Shown piece after piece: positions 1 to 8,910 of a DNA stretch of 64,000 nucleotides (positions within the stretch are counted from its first letter, which is position 1; every line of letters starts with the position of its first letter). A program made the translations under genes and the position numbers. The notes beneath the pieces are model-generated. The model made no database searches. It saw only the letters and a list, made by a program, of their open reading frames with translations, and had not been told where the DNA came from. The stretch is taken from positions 62,001 through 126,000 of the forward strand of contig NZ_JALKBD010000012.1 in assembly GCF_023015905.1 (NCBI RefSeq), given 5' to 3'. The stretch is from Arenibacter sp. F20364 (GTDB lineage: Bacteria; Bacteroidota; Bacteroidia; Flavobacteriales; Flavobacteriaceae).

Positions 1-2
1 TG

Positions 3-200
3 GGCAAACTTGCCAATTTTGTCTTGACCTCGGAAAATCCCCTAGAAAACCTGAAAACCCTACAAGCTCCGGAAAAGGTTTTTATAAAGGGACTAATACT
101 AGATTCAGATCGGCTGACCAAATTGCAGGAAAAAGCCTTTAAACGGAATAACTACTGGGCCACGACCATTCGGCTTGCGGAAGGACTTTTATTTCAATAG
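3..200 (+). CDS. Amidohydrolase family protein, C-terminal end (partial)
   Basis: The window opens inside a plus-strand reading frame that ends with TAG at 198-200. The 65 visible residues begin GKLANFVLTSENPLENL, which matches the C-terminal beta-sandwich signature of amidohydrolases (G-K-x-A-D-F-V-L-x-x-x-N-P-L). The rest of the gene lies left of the window. The family hydrolyses C-N bonds of cyclic or peptide-like substrates with a metal-dependent TIM barrel; the substrate cannot be inferred from this fragment. Confidence 0.6.
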   Translation, partial: GKLANFVLTSENPLENLKTLQAPEKVFIKGLILDSDRLTKLQEKAFKRNNYWATTIRLAEGLLFQ

Positions 201-328
201 CAGATCATAGGCAAAAGGTTCCAATTCATAATCCCGAACGACGTAACTGAAATTACCTATTACTTTTAGTCTGTGAATTATTTTATACGTGATGGTCATG
301 GACCATCCAATTATCAAAACTTTAAAAA

Positions 329-1222
329 ATGAAAAATAACGAAAAAAATAAAACGGTACTCTTGGCTGGCGCTACGGGTTATTTAGGAAATTTTATCGCC
401 AAGGAATTGATTTCCAGAAACATAAATACCAAAATTATTGTTAGGAATCCGGATAAGATAATCCCTTTAGCTTACGATTTCGTGGAGATCATCCCAGCCG
501 AAGTTACCCGGCCAGAAACCATTAAAGGGCATTTCACAGGAGTAGATACCGTGATTTCCTCAATAGGAATTACAAGACAAAAGGACGGACTTACCTACAT
601 GGATGTGGATTATAGGGCCAATATGAACCTTTTGGAAGAAGCAAAAAAGGCCGGTGTAAGGAAGTTTATTTACGTGTCAGTTATCAACGGCCACTTACAC
701 AGAAACCTGAAATTAATAGCTGCCAAGGAAGCCTTCGTAGATGAACTAAAAGCATCGGGACTGGAATATACCATAATACGCCCCAACGGATTCTTTTCCG
801 ATATGCGCGACTTTCTAAAAATGGCCGAAAAAGGCAAAGTCTATGTTTTCGGCAATGGTAAAAAGAAATTCAATCCCATACATGGTGCCGATCTGGCGCT
901 GGTTTGCGTTGATGCCATTAATTCCGATAAGAACCAGATTCCTGTGGGCGGCCCAGATATTCTTACCCATAACGAGGTTGCGGAGATGGCCCTAAGGGCG
1001 TGCGGAAAACCGATCAAGATTATTCATATACCCCACTGGGTCAGAAAATCGGTGCTATGGACCACGCGGACCTTTTTCACCTCCAAAACCTATGGACCTA
1101 TCGAATTTTTCCTTACCCTTATGGCCGAGGATGCCATAGCTCCTAGGTACGGCAGTCACAGGTTGTCTCTTTTTTTTCAGAACGAAATGGATATCATAAA
1201 TAGAAAAACAGATGCGAAGTAA
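329..1222 (+). CDS. SDR-type NAD(P)-dependent oxidoreductase / NmrA-like
   Basis: This 297-residue protein has an N-terminal Rossmann motif (VLLAGATGYLGNFIAKEL, about residues 10-27) and a VISSIG strand followed by a KFIYVSV segment, the usual pattern of atypical short-chain dehydrogenases and NmrA-like NAD(P)-binding proteins. There is no signal peptide, so it is cytosolic. The classical YxxxK pair is not obvious, which fits the atypical class, some of which bind flavin or quinone partners or act as redox sensors. The ATG at 329 follows an A-rich leader. It stands alone between the amidohydrolase and an acetyltransferase. The substrate is unknown. Confidence 0.75.
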   Translation: MKNNEKNKTVLLAGATGYLGNFIAKELISRNINTKIIVRNPDKIIPLAYDFVEIIPAEVTRPETIKGHFTGVDTVISSIGITRQKDGLTYMDVDYRANMNLLEEAKKAGVRKFIYVSVINGHLHRNLKLIAAKEAFVDELKASGLEYTIIRPNGFFSDMRDFLKMAEKGKVYVFGNGKKKFNPIHGADLALVCVDAINSDKNQIPVGGPDILTHNEVAEMALRACGKPIKIIHIPHWVRKSVLWTTRTFFTSKTYGPIEFFLTLMAEDAIAPRYGSHRLSLFFQNEMDIINRKTDAK

Positions 1223-1351
1223 TTAAATTTTAAGGGGCTTTTGACCATTGCAGCCACTAGAGCTATGGGTACTACACACATATTCCAAACAGATAAAAAT
1301 GTCAAAAAAATTATCCTCTTAACCCATTACACAAGTGACCTTAGTTTTTAA

Positions 1352-1359
1352 TATATTTG
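1352..1359 (+). promoter_or_regulatory. Bacteroidota -7 box (TATATTTG)
   Basis: TATATTTG matches the TAnnTTTG -7 element of Bacteroidota sigma-A promoters. It lies upstream of the acetyltransferase gene. A clear -33 TTTG is not seen, so the call is tentative. Confidence 0.35.
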
Positions 1360-1527
1360 ATTTTAAATGCTACCTAATTCAGTGGTGTCTGGACTTTTAA
1401 TCATTTCGAACAGTAGCTTAATTTGGGGGTATGGAAATTTTTCAAATTGAAAAAACTCTTTATGCACTCTACCTTATTCAGTTTTGGAACAGGCATTCAA
1501 TCACTTATCTGTCAACCATTTAATCTT

Positions 1528-2148
1528 ATGAACGCACCTGACAAAAACGATCCGTTTCCCTTGGAAAATTACGATCGACTCTGCTTTTTAAAGAATATTG
1601 TAAAGGACCCCAATATTTTGGTTGGGGATTACACTTATTACGACGATTTTGAGGCCGTGGCCAATTTTGAGAAAAACGTAAAATACCATTTCGACTTTGT
1701 GGGAGACAAGCTCATTATTGGAAAGTTCTGTATGATCGCATCAGATGTTACCTTTATAATGAATGGAGCCAATCATTTAAGCAGTTCCATTTCCTCCTAC
1801 CCTTTCGCCATTTTTGGCAAGGACTGGAAGCATGCCATGGACGGCAAAAGCTATCCCTTCAAAGGAAATACCGTGATTGGCAATGATGTATGGATCGGTT
1901 ATAATGCCACCATAATGCCGGGTGTTAAAATTGGACACGGAGCCATCATTGGCAGTAATTCAACAGTTGTTAAAAATGTAGCACCCTACAGTATTGTTGG
2001 GGGCAATCCGGCCCAGTTGATCCGCAAGCGTTTTTCTGAGAAGGATATTGCCAAGTTATTGGAGCTGCAATGGTGGGATTGGCCTATTGAAAGGATTACG
2101 GCCAATGTCCAAAACCTAACGGGTACTGATTTAGATAAAATGATTTAA
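1528..2148 (+). CDS. CatB/Vat-family O-acetyltransferase (left-handed beta-helix)
   Basis: The sequence is a hexapeptide-repeat xenobiotic acetyltransferase: NDPFPLENYDRLCFLKNIV, then VGDYTYYDD, an ANHLSSS segment containing the expected catalytic histidine, and a run of hexapeptides (IGNDVWIGYNATIMPGVKIG) ending in GGNPAQLIRKRF. These features are typical of the Vat streptogramin A and CatB chloramphenicol acetyltransferases, which use acetyl-CoA. I chose ATG 1528 (206 residues) because family members begin close to the NAPDKNDPFP block; the frame is open back to a TTG at 1423 and an ATG at 1462. The real substrate may be a drug or a sugar; resistance is not proven. Confidence 0.8.
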   Translation: MNAPDKNDPFPLENYDRLCFLKNIVKDPNILVGDYTYYDDFEAVANFEKNVKYHFDFVGDKLIIGKFCMIASDVTFIMNGANHLSSSISSYPFAIFGKDWKHAMDGKSYPFKGNTVIGNDVWIGYNATIMPGVKIGHGAIIGSNSTVVKNVAPYSIVGGNPAQLIRKRFSEKDIAKLLELQWWDWPIERITANVQNLTGTDLDKMI

Positions 2149-2216
2149 ATGTTTCTGTCCAAGTTAGGGAAGGCTGTAAAATAACAGTATTGAGGTGTGT
2201 TTAATATTTTAAAACC

Positions 2217-2224
2217 TAATTTTG
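2217..2224 (+). promoter_or_regulatory. Bacteroidota -7 box (TAATTTTG) before the DUF6134-like gene
   Basis: TAATTTTG fits TAnnTTTG and sits 25 bp before the ATG at 2250. A TTG occurs further upstream at 2190-2192, but its spacing is longer than usual. Confidence 0.4.
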
Positions 2225-2249
2225 TAATGTCGATTAGATTTTAGTAAAC

Positions 2250-2846
2250 ATGATACGTTATCTTTTATTGGTTGGATTTATAATTTGCACGATAACCAAT
2301 CCGAATGTTCCCAAAACCTCAAAATATTTTGACATAGTTCTCAAGGATAAAATAGTCGGCTCATTAAAAGTGAGTCGGAGCACCAAGGATTCCACAACCT
2401 ACTATAACAGCACAACAAGTATAAAAACAAGGCTAATTAAAAATATTGAAGTGGATTATAAGTATGATGTAGTCTTCGATAATATGATGCTAAAAAAGGC
2501 CGATGTCCAAATTACGGTGAATGATAAGCCACATGCCGAAACAACTACGCTATGGAAAGAGGGATACTATCAGGTCTTGAAAAATAGCAATGAGGAAATT
2601 ACCCTGATGGAGCCCATTGATTATACTACCATTTTATTATATTTTAAAGAGCCTGTGGACATAGACCGTTGTTATTCTGAGCAAGACGGCAGTTTAAATC
2701 ATATTATAAGTTTAGGTGATCACACCTACAAAAAAATCAACGCAAAAGGAAAAGAGAATACCTATCATTACAAAAATGGAGTTCTAACGAACGCGGTTAT
2801 TGATGGGGGGATCTTAAGTTTTAATATGATTGCTCGGGAATTCTAA
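2250..2846 (+). CDS. Secreted DUF6134-like protein
   Basis: The 198-residue product begins with a hydrophobic signal-like segment (MIRYLLLVGFIICTITN). The mature part is a beta-rich chain: a YFDIVLKDKIVGSLKV start, a middle DYKYDVVFDNMMLKKADVQI stretch, and a C-terminal NGVLTNAVIDGGILSFNM. This pattern resembles the DUF6134 family, small exported proteins of Bacteroidota with no known function. No cysteine lipobox is evident. It appears to be a single-gene unit with its own -7 box. The family name is from memory. Confidence 0.6.
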   Translation: MIRYLLLVGFIICTITNPNVPKTSKYFDIVLKDKIVGSLKVSRSTKDSTTYYNSTTSIKTRLIKNIEVDYKYDVVFDNMMLKKADVQITVNDKPHAETTTLWKEGYYQVLKNSNEEITLMEPIDYTTILLYFKEPVDIDRCYSEQDGSLNHIISLGDHTYKKINAKGKENTYHYKNGVLTNAVIDGGILSFNMIAREF

Positions 2847-3022
2847 TGAATCCAATATTAAGAACATCAAAAAGCTAAATTTTAGTTTGTTGGCCGACCT
2901 AGGCTTAGTCCCTTGGAGGAGTTTTATTTTGTGAACTATGCTAATGAGTATATAATTTTATAAATGCATGGATATTTCTAAAATACCCTTTTAAATGCCA
3001 TAAGCATTATGAAACAAAAATT

Positions 3023-3910
3023 TTAAGGATTCATAAACCTAGATATCTTCTGCATGGTAAATATAGGATTGGCTCCTTCGCTTTTTGCCACCATGGCACC
3101 GACAGCACAACCAAAATTGATAGCGGCTTGGGGATCTTCACCGCTAAACAACTTGTAAATTACAGAGGCTAGAAAAGAATCCCCGGATCCTACCGTATCA
3201 AGAACTTTAATCCTATAGCCACTATTATAATAAAAAATTTTTTGGTGATATAAGACGGCACCGTAAGCGCCTTTCGTAACACAAATGGTTTCCGTTTGGG
3301 TTTTTTCGGCAACAAATGCAATAGTCTGCTCCATAGAATGGTACTTGGAACCAAGATATCCGGCTACTTCGTACAATTCATCATCATTAAATTTCACAAA
3401 ATTGGCGGGTTGCATTAATTCCAAGAGCAGTTCTTTGGTATAATGTGGAGCTCTCAAATTAACGTCAAAAACCTTGTATTGAGCAACTTCCAAAAGTTGC
3501 TTTAAGGTTGTTCGCGAAGTATTATCCCTACAAGCTAAACTACCGTAAATAAAAATGTCCGATACCCCTAATTGGCTTTCATAAAATTTTCTTGGCAAAA
3601 TTTTATCCCAAGCAACCGGGTAGGCAATATCATAAGAAGCCACCCCTTTGTCATTTAAGACAACATTTACTTGTCCAGTCCCATAATTGGGACTAATCTG
3701 TATTCCATCCGTATTGACACCAGAATTGCCTAAATAGTTGATTATTTTATTCCCCTCCCTATCATCACCTACGCTACTTACCATGGATACTTCTACCCCA
3801 TATGATTGTAATCGCAAAGAAACGTTCAATGGTGCTCCTCCAATCTTCGAATGCGTAGGAAAATTGTCAAATAAAACTTCTCCGAAACAAATCGCTTTTA
3901 ATTTTTTCAT
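3023..3910 (-). CDS. PfkB-family carbohydrate kinase, probable fructokinase
   Basis: A 295-residue ribokinase-fold sugar kinase. It shows the N-terminal signature GEVLFDNFPTHSKIGGAPLNVS and, near the C-terminus, the PfkB signature DTVGSGDSFLASV, in which the GAGD-like aspartate is the catalytic base. It is cytosolic and phosphorylates a sugar with ATP. Its place downstream of susC/susD, GH32 and a sugar porter indicates fructose as substrate. A hairpin with a T-run separates it from the SusD gene, so its expression may be lower than that of the outer-membrane genes. Specificity is inferred from context. Confidence 0.85.
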   Translation of the reverse strand: MKKLKAICFGEVLFDNFPTHSKIGGAPLNVSLRLQSYGVEVSMVSSVGDDREGNKIINYLGNSGVNTDGIQISPNYGTGQVNVVLNDKGVASYDIAYPVAWDKILPRKFYESQLGVSDIFIYGSLACRDNTSRTTLKQLLEVAQYKVFDVNLRAPHYTKELLLELMQPANFVKFNDDELYEVAGYLGSKYHSMEQTIAFVAEKTQTETICVTKGAYGAVLYHQKIFYYNSGYRIKVLDTVGSGDSFLASVIYKLFSGEDPQAAINFGCAVGAMVAKSEGANPIFTMQKISRFMNP

Positions 3911-3925
3911 TTTTTTAATTTAAAA

Positions 3926-3952
3926 AAAGACACGGAGGATCAGCTCTCCGTG
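3926..3952 (-). terminator. Hairpin plus T-run between susD and the fructokinase gene
   Basis: A perfect 7-bp stem (CACGGAG at 3931-3937 with CTCCGTG at 3946-3952, 8-nt loop) is followed on the minus strand by a run of seven T. It looks like an intrinsic terminator or attenuator inside the operon. Just upstream in transcription is an exact 10-bp tandem repeat (AAACTAACTC twice, 3961-3980). Confidence 0.7.
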
Positions 3953-3989
3953 CCTTTATAAAACTAACTCAAACTAACTCTATATTAAG

Positions 3990-5741
3990 TTAATATCCAG
4001 GATTTTGCTTATAGAGTCCACCCGTAAAATCTATTTCACGTTGAGGAATTGGATAGTATTCATCCCTTCCAGCGGTAAAAACGGCACTGGATAAAAAATC
4101 CCTCTTTGTTTTTTCCTCGGCCAAATAAGCGTTCAACACTGTTGCTGCCTCACCCCATCTTACCAAATCAAAGAAACGTGGTCCTTCCATACCAAATTCC
4201 AATCTCCTTTCGAATTTCAAAGCTTTCCAGGCATAGTCCTTATCAGGGAAGGTCGTGTACTGTTGAATGTTATAGATATCCGTTGCACCGGCATCGATCT
4301 GGCGTTGGGTACTTACGGCGGCACGGGCCCTTACCTGATTTATCAAAGGCAAAGCTTCATCCCAACGGTCCAATTGTATCAAGGCTTCTGCCTTGAACAA
4401 CAATACATCCGCGTACCTAATAAAATCAACATTCTTTGAGGTACCTACAAATGGACCTTCCTTTACATAACAGGAGCAATCCGGAGCTTGTTGCTCCTTC
4501 ATATTGCCGAAATAGCCATACACCCCTGGATCTCTGGCCCAGCTAAAGTTATAAACCATATCACCGGTTGTATTGACCGTATTTCTATATTTAAAAGGGC
4601 GTCCAGGTATTCCTACGGTATGATCCAACCTGGGGTCTACCGTTAATCCTATAGCTGGCGTAACGGTTCCATCCTCATTAAGGGTCGTAAAAATATCGGA
4701 ATCGTTAAAAGTATCCAAGAGGGGCAGTCCGGCGGCATCCGTCTTAAAGGCATTTACCATATTTTGACTGGCCAAATGAAAACCACAGCAACCGTAAAGT
4801 GCAGATCCATGAGGGGAATTAAGTCCAGTAACAAAACTTACCCTACTCACCTTGGTACCGTCATTTATGGAAAACTGAGCTGCCCAAATTGATTCTGGCC
4901 CATTATCAAAACCGTCCAAAAAGTTATTACCGTAATCGGCTTCCAATCCAGCAGTAACCTCATCCGCATAATCTATTACCTCCTGAAGTCGGGCAGGATT
5001 AATGGCTGTGACCTGATGCTGGTCATTTTGTTCATAGGCCTGGTATAATCTAAGTTTCGCCATATAAGCTGCAGCAGCATTTCTGTCTGCCCTTCCCACT
5101 TCGTCTTGGGATTGGGGAAGATTGTTATATGCAAAAATAAAATCCTCGGCTATAGTGTTCCACAATTCATCGTTGGACACATCATTGGAAATGGCAGCCG
5201 TCTCTTCCTGAGACAAACCTTCTATGATATATGGAATTTTTTTGAACAAAAGCTTCAACATAAAATGCGAATGTGCTCTCAAAAATCTAAGTTCGGCTTG
5301 TCTTAAGGTCTTATTTGGATATTCCGCATCGGGTATATCATTGATAACGGTCAACGCAAAATTAGCCCTTGAAATAGCCTTGTAATAGTTGGTCCAAGTT
5401 CTTGGCGCCATCCAATCCCCAAAATCGGGAATAGTCAAATTGTACTGCTCATATCGGTCTACCACATCAACATCACTTCGGCCTCCACCACCTTTATAGG
5501 CATCGTCCGATCGTACACTTCCATATACCCATTGGTGCGTTAAGGGCCCTATCATTTCATCGTTGGCAATTCCCGCGTAAGCGGCAACAACCAAAGATTC
5601 TGCATTATCGGCCGTGGCCACATTTTCATTGGACAATACGCCTTCAGGTTCGTATTCCAAAAAGTCCTTGTCACAAGAGACAAAAAGGAATGAAACCAAC
5701 ATTCCTATTATATATAATTTATTTCTTTTCATGATTTTCAT
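3990..5741 (-). CDS. SusD/RagB-family outer-membrane glycan-binding lipoprotein
   Basis: A 583-residue protein with a lipoprotein signal (SFLFVSC, lipidated Cys about 23) and the typical SusD layout: N-terminal DKDFLEYEPEG, TPR-rich middle (FLRAHSHFMLKLLF), and a C-terminal KFERRLEFGMEGPRFFDLVRWG motif, ending with YPIPQREID and QNPGY. SusD proteins form a lid over the SusC barrel and capture oligosaccharides at the cell surface. It begins 4 bp after the SusC stop, so the two are translated together. The GH32 neighbour makes fructan the likely ligand. Confidence 0.93.
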   Translation of the reverse strand: MKIMKRNKLYIIGMLVSFLFVSCDKDFLEYEPEGVLSNENVATADNAESLVVAAYAGIANDEMIGPLTHQWVYGSVRSDDAYKGGGGRSDVDVVDRYEQYNLTIPDFGDWMAPRTWTNYYKAISRANFALTVINDIPDAEYPNKTLRQAELRFLRAHSHFMLKLLFKKIPYIIEGLSQEETAAISNDVSNDELWNTIAEDFIFAYNNLPQSQDEVGRADRNAAAAYMAKLRLYQAYEQNDQHQVTAINPARLQEVIDYADEVTAGLEADYGNNFLDGFDNGPESIWAAQFSINDGTKVSRVSFVTGLNSPHGSALYGCCGFHLASQNMVNAFKTDAAGLPLLDTFNDSDIFTTLNEDGTVTPAIGLTVDPRLDHTVGIPGRPFKYRNTVNTTGDMVYNFSWARDPGVYGYFGNMKEQQAPDCSCYVKEGPFVGTSKNVDFIRYADVLLFKAEALIQLDRWDEALPLINQVRARAAVSTQRQIDAGATDIYNIQQYTTFPDKDYAWKALKFERRLEFGMEGPRFFDLVRWGEAATVLNAYLAEEKTKRDFLSSAVFTAGRDEYYPIPQREIDFTGGLYKQNPGY

Positions 5742-5744
5742 TTT

Positions 5745-8700
5745 TTAAAAGTTCAAATTAAGTCCCAATGACAGCACAGTTGGTACAGGGATGTTATCAA
5801 CACTTGTACGCTCTGGATCGGATCCAATGTAATCTTCAGGAGTAAACCAAAATAGGTTCTCACCCTGAAAATAAACGCGCAACCCGGTCATCCCCCAAAA
5901 TTTACTAATCATCTCCTCAGGCAAAGAATAGCCAATTTGTAAATTTCTTATTTTGAAATAGGAATTCTTTCTATATAAATAATCGGAAGTCCTCTGATCG
6001 TTGAAGGCCAACGAAAGGGATGGTATATCCGTATCGGTATTTGTTGGAGTCCATGCATTGAGAACACCTAGACCTGCATTCTCGCGGCCTTGGGTGAAAT
6101 TATTCCAGAAAATATAAGGGTCCTGACCAATTCTTCCGGCTACACCTGATCCAAAAATGGAGAAATCAAAGTTTTTATACCCAAGATCAAGTCTAATTCC
6201 ATACTCCAGATCTGGCAAGGTATTCCCAATAAAGTCCCTATCATCGCTATCTATTACATTATCCCCGTTAAGGTCTTGAAATTTCAATCCTCCAGGTCTT
6301 GCCCCAACTTGTGCAGGACTGGCATCGATATCGGCCTGACTTTGGAACAATCCATCCGTTTTATAACCAAAGATGGAAAATTGTGACTGACCTAGGATAG
6401 AATTCTCTGCCGTTCCTGGAAAACCTGCCCTAACTTCTTCGGGCAAAAAGGTAATCTCGTCTTTGAAAGCCCCAAAATTAGTAGATACCGCCATTGAAAA
6501 TCCACTGTCCCAGGTTTTGGAATAGGCCACCGAAAGCTCCCATCCTTTTGTTTCTGTGGTAGCCCCATTAAGAACACGCTGTTGTCCTTCGCCAATTACT
6601 GAGGCGATTGGAGGTGTAATCAAGATGTCACTGGTTTCTCTGGTAAAGTAATCGAAAGTACCTACTACTGCATTGTTAAAAAGCCCAAAGTCTACACCAA
6701 AGTTAAATTCCTTGGTAGTTTCCCATTTAAGCGCCGGGTTCGCAGCTTGAATGGAAACAAATCCTGAAGGCAATGTCCCCCCATTATTACCTCCTAAATC
6801 ATATGCTGTTCCTACATTATAATACTGGTTGAAAAAATCAGGAACAAATTGATCTTGGTTGGGACCATATCTTGATTCATAAAGACCAAATCTGGCCAGA
6901 TCACCAATAGATTGGTTACCAACTTCACCGTATCCGGCACGAAATTTTAAATCCGAAACCGCGCCTTCATCATTGAAAAAATCTTCCCTACTAATTCTCC
7001 AACCCAAAGTTGCGGCCGGAAAAACACCATACCTGTTTTCTTCACCAAATCGCGAGGAACCATCCCTACGAACGGTAACTGAAGCCAAATATTTATCCGC
7101 AAAAGCGTAATTTAATTTCCCAAATTGGGACAACAGACTACTTCCACTGGAACGTCCAGTATTGGTCTTGGCACCAGTAGCCGCATCCAATACAAAATAG
7201 GACTCGGTCTCTACCGCAAAGCCATCGGCGATGGCCGTAACCGAATCAAAATCATTTTTAATGGATTCTGCTCCCACCAACAGGCCAAAACGATGATCGC
7301 CCAATTCCAAATTATAATTTAAGGTATTGGTAAAGACAACACTGGTAAATTTGTTGGTGTCCAATATTAACCTATTATTACTTCTGTTTACAAAACCATT
7401 GGCTACCCTAGGCTCAATGTCCTTGCGCTTATAGTCGCCAAAATCAAGACCAATACTCGTTCTAAAAGTTAAATTGTCCAATATCTGTAATTCGGCAAAT
7501 ACGTTTCCGAAAATATTGGTCCTTTCCGTATTGTCCCATCTATTTAAGTATTGCATTAGAACCGGGTTGTTACGATCCGAGTAACCAGCTCCCAAAGGCC
7601 CACCATAATTACCATTACTGTCAAACAAAGGTATAGTTGGCGCCAAGCTAATAGCCAATGCCGGAGTTGGGGCGCTACCGATATCGGTAGAGGCCAATGT
7701 TTCATCCGAGCTGGTAAAAGCCGTATTAAGGCCAATCTTCAATTTATCATTGAACAATTTGAAATTGGAATTCAATTTCCCCGAAAATCTTTCATATCCT
7801 GTATGTTTTAGAATCCCGGTATTCTTAAGATGTCCCAAATTGATAAGATGAAAGGACTTGTCCGTTCCACCTGAAACGGAAACTTCATTATTGTACACAT
7901 AACCCGTTTCATAAGCTTCTTTCTGCCAATCCGTATCGCCTGCAGGTACATTGGCATCTCCCCCAACAAAGGGCTGTAGCGTTACACTGTTTAGCACCGG
8001 ATTATTAAAGTCCCCATTCCAATCAAAATTATAGATCTCCCCATAACCCCCAGCTGGATCTGCACCATCATTGACGGATGCCCTCCATAATGCTTCACCT
8101 CTTTGTAGGGAATTGAGCATATCATAACGCTGCTTTTTTTCGGATTGTACGGAAATGTTAGAATTTACACTTACCCTATATTTCTCTTCCCCACCAGCTT
8201 TTGTACTGTTCTTGGTGGTTACAATGATAACGCCATTACCTGCCCTGGAACCATAAATGGAAGAAGCTGATGCATCTTTCAAAACCTGAACAGATTCAAT
8301 AGTACTGGGATTAAGTCCCGAGAAAACCTCTTGCCTAACCGTTGGCACCCCGTCTATTACATATAAGGGGTCGTTGTTCCCCAAGGTGGTAACCCCACGA
8401 ATTAGAATTCGGCTACTGGTACCATTAGGGTTACCGGACTTTTCAACAAAAAGCCCAGGCACCCTTCCCTGTAAGGCCTGCATGGCATTACCCGAGCTCA
8501 AACTTTGACCTTCCACAGGTCCAAGTTCCACTACGGTTATAGCCCCGGTTAGGTCGGCCTTTCGTTCTGTAGTATAGCCCGTAAGCACAACCTCGTCCAA
8601 CATTTGTGCATCTGGCTGCAATACAATATTAAAAGTTGTCTGCCCATTAACCTGTACCGCCATGGTTAAAAAACCAACATAACTTATTGAAAGCGTAGCG

Positions 8701-8897
8701 TCCGAAGGCACCTCATCCAATGTAAAGTTACCATCAAAATCCGTTGTGGTACCATTGGTTGTTCCGGCTACTACTACCGAAGCACCTGGCAAAGGCATCC
8801 CGTCATCCTGGGAGGTCACGGCACCTTTTATCTGCTCTTGGGCCAATAGCCCCAAGGGAACAAACGTCATTAACAATAATAAGAGTTTCAGTTTCAT
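5745..8897 (-). CDS. SusC/RagA-family TonB-dependent glycan transporter
   Basis: At 1050 residues this has the normal length of a SusC protein. Order: signal peptide (about 1-19), a carboxypeptidase-regulatory-like domain (IKGAVTSQDDGMPLPGASVVV onward, about 22-100), a TonB-box region (MLDEVVLTGYTTERK), a plug domain with SIESVQVLKDASASSIYGSRA, and a beta-barrel that ends in an aromatic residue (LNLNF). It imports oligosaccharides through the outer membrane using TonB energy, paired with the adjacent SusD. The GH32 gene upstream and the fructokinase downstream make levan or inulin-type fructan the expected cargo. Confidence 0.94.
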   Translation of the reverse strand: MKLKLLLLLMTFVPLGLLAQEQIKGAVTSQDDGMPLPGASVVVAGTTNGTTTDFDGNFTLDEVPSDATLSISYVGFLTMAVQVNGQTTFNIVLQPDAQMLDEVVLTGYTTERKADLTGAITVVELGPVEGQSLSSGNAMQALQGRVPGLFVEKSGNPNGTSSRILIRGVTTLGNNDPLYVIDGVPTVRQEVFSGLNPSTIESVQVLKDASASSIYGSRAGNGVIIVTTKNSTKAGGEEKYRVSVNSNISVQSEKKQRYDMLNSLQRGEALWRASVNDGADPAGGYGEIYNFDWNGDFNNPVLNSVTLQPFVGGDANVPAGDTDWQKEAYETGYVYNNEVSVSGGTDKSFHLINLGHLKNTGILKHTGYERFSGKLNSNFKLFNDKLKIGLNTAFTSSDETLASTDIGSAPTPALAISLAPTIPLFDSNGNYGGPLGAGYSDRNNPVLMQYLNRWDNTERTNIFGNVFAELQILDNLTFRTSIGLDFGDYKRKDIEPRVANGFVNRSNNRLILDTNKFTSVVFTNTLNYNLELGDHRFGLLVGAESIKNDFDSVTAIADGFAVETESYFVLDAATGAKTNTGRSSGSSLLSQFGKLNYAFADKYLASVTVRRDGSSRFGEENRYGVFPAATLGWRISREDFFNDEGAVSDLKFRAGYGEVGNQSIGDLARFGLYESRYGPNQDQFVPDFFNQYYNVGTAYDLGGNNGGTLPSGFVSIQAANPALKWETTKEFNFGVDFGLFNNAVVGTFDYFTRETSDILITPPIASVIGEGQQRVLNGATTETKGWELSVAYSKTWDSGFSMAVSTNFGAFKDEITFLPEEVRAGFPGTAENSILGQSQFSIFGYKTDGLFQSQADIDASPAQVGARPGGLKFQDLNGDNVIDSDDRDFIGNTLPDLEYGIRLDLGYKNFDFSIFGSGVAGRIGQDPYIFWNNFTQGRENAGLGVLNAWTPTNTDTDIPSLSLAFNDQRTSDYLYRKNSYFKIRNLQIGYSLPEEMISKFWGMTGLRVYFQGENLFWFTPEDYIGSDPERTSVDNIPVPTVLSLGLNLNF

Positions 8898-8910
8898 AAT
8901 TTAGTTGTAT

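Noticed and set aside
1423-1527. N-terminal extension of the acetyltransferase from a TTG at 1423.
   Set aside because: The extension has no counterpart in CatB/Vat proteins, and ATG 1528 gives the usual length.
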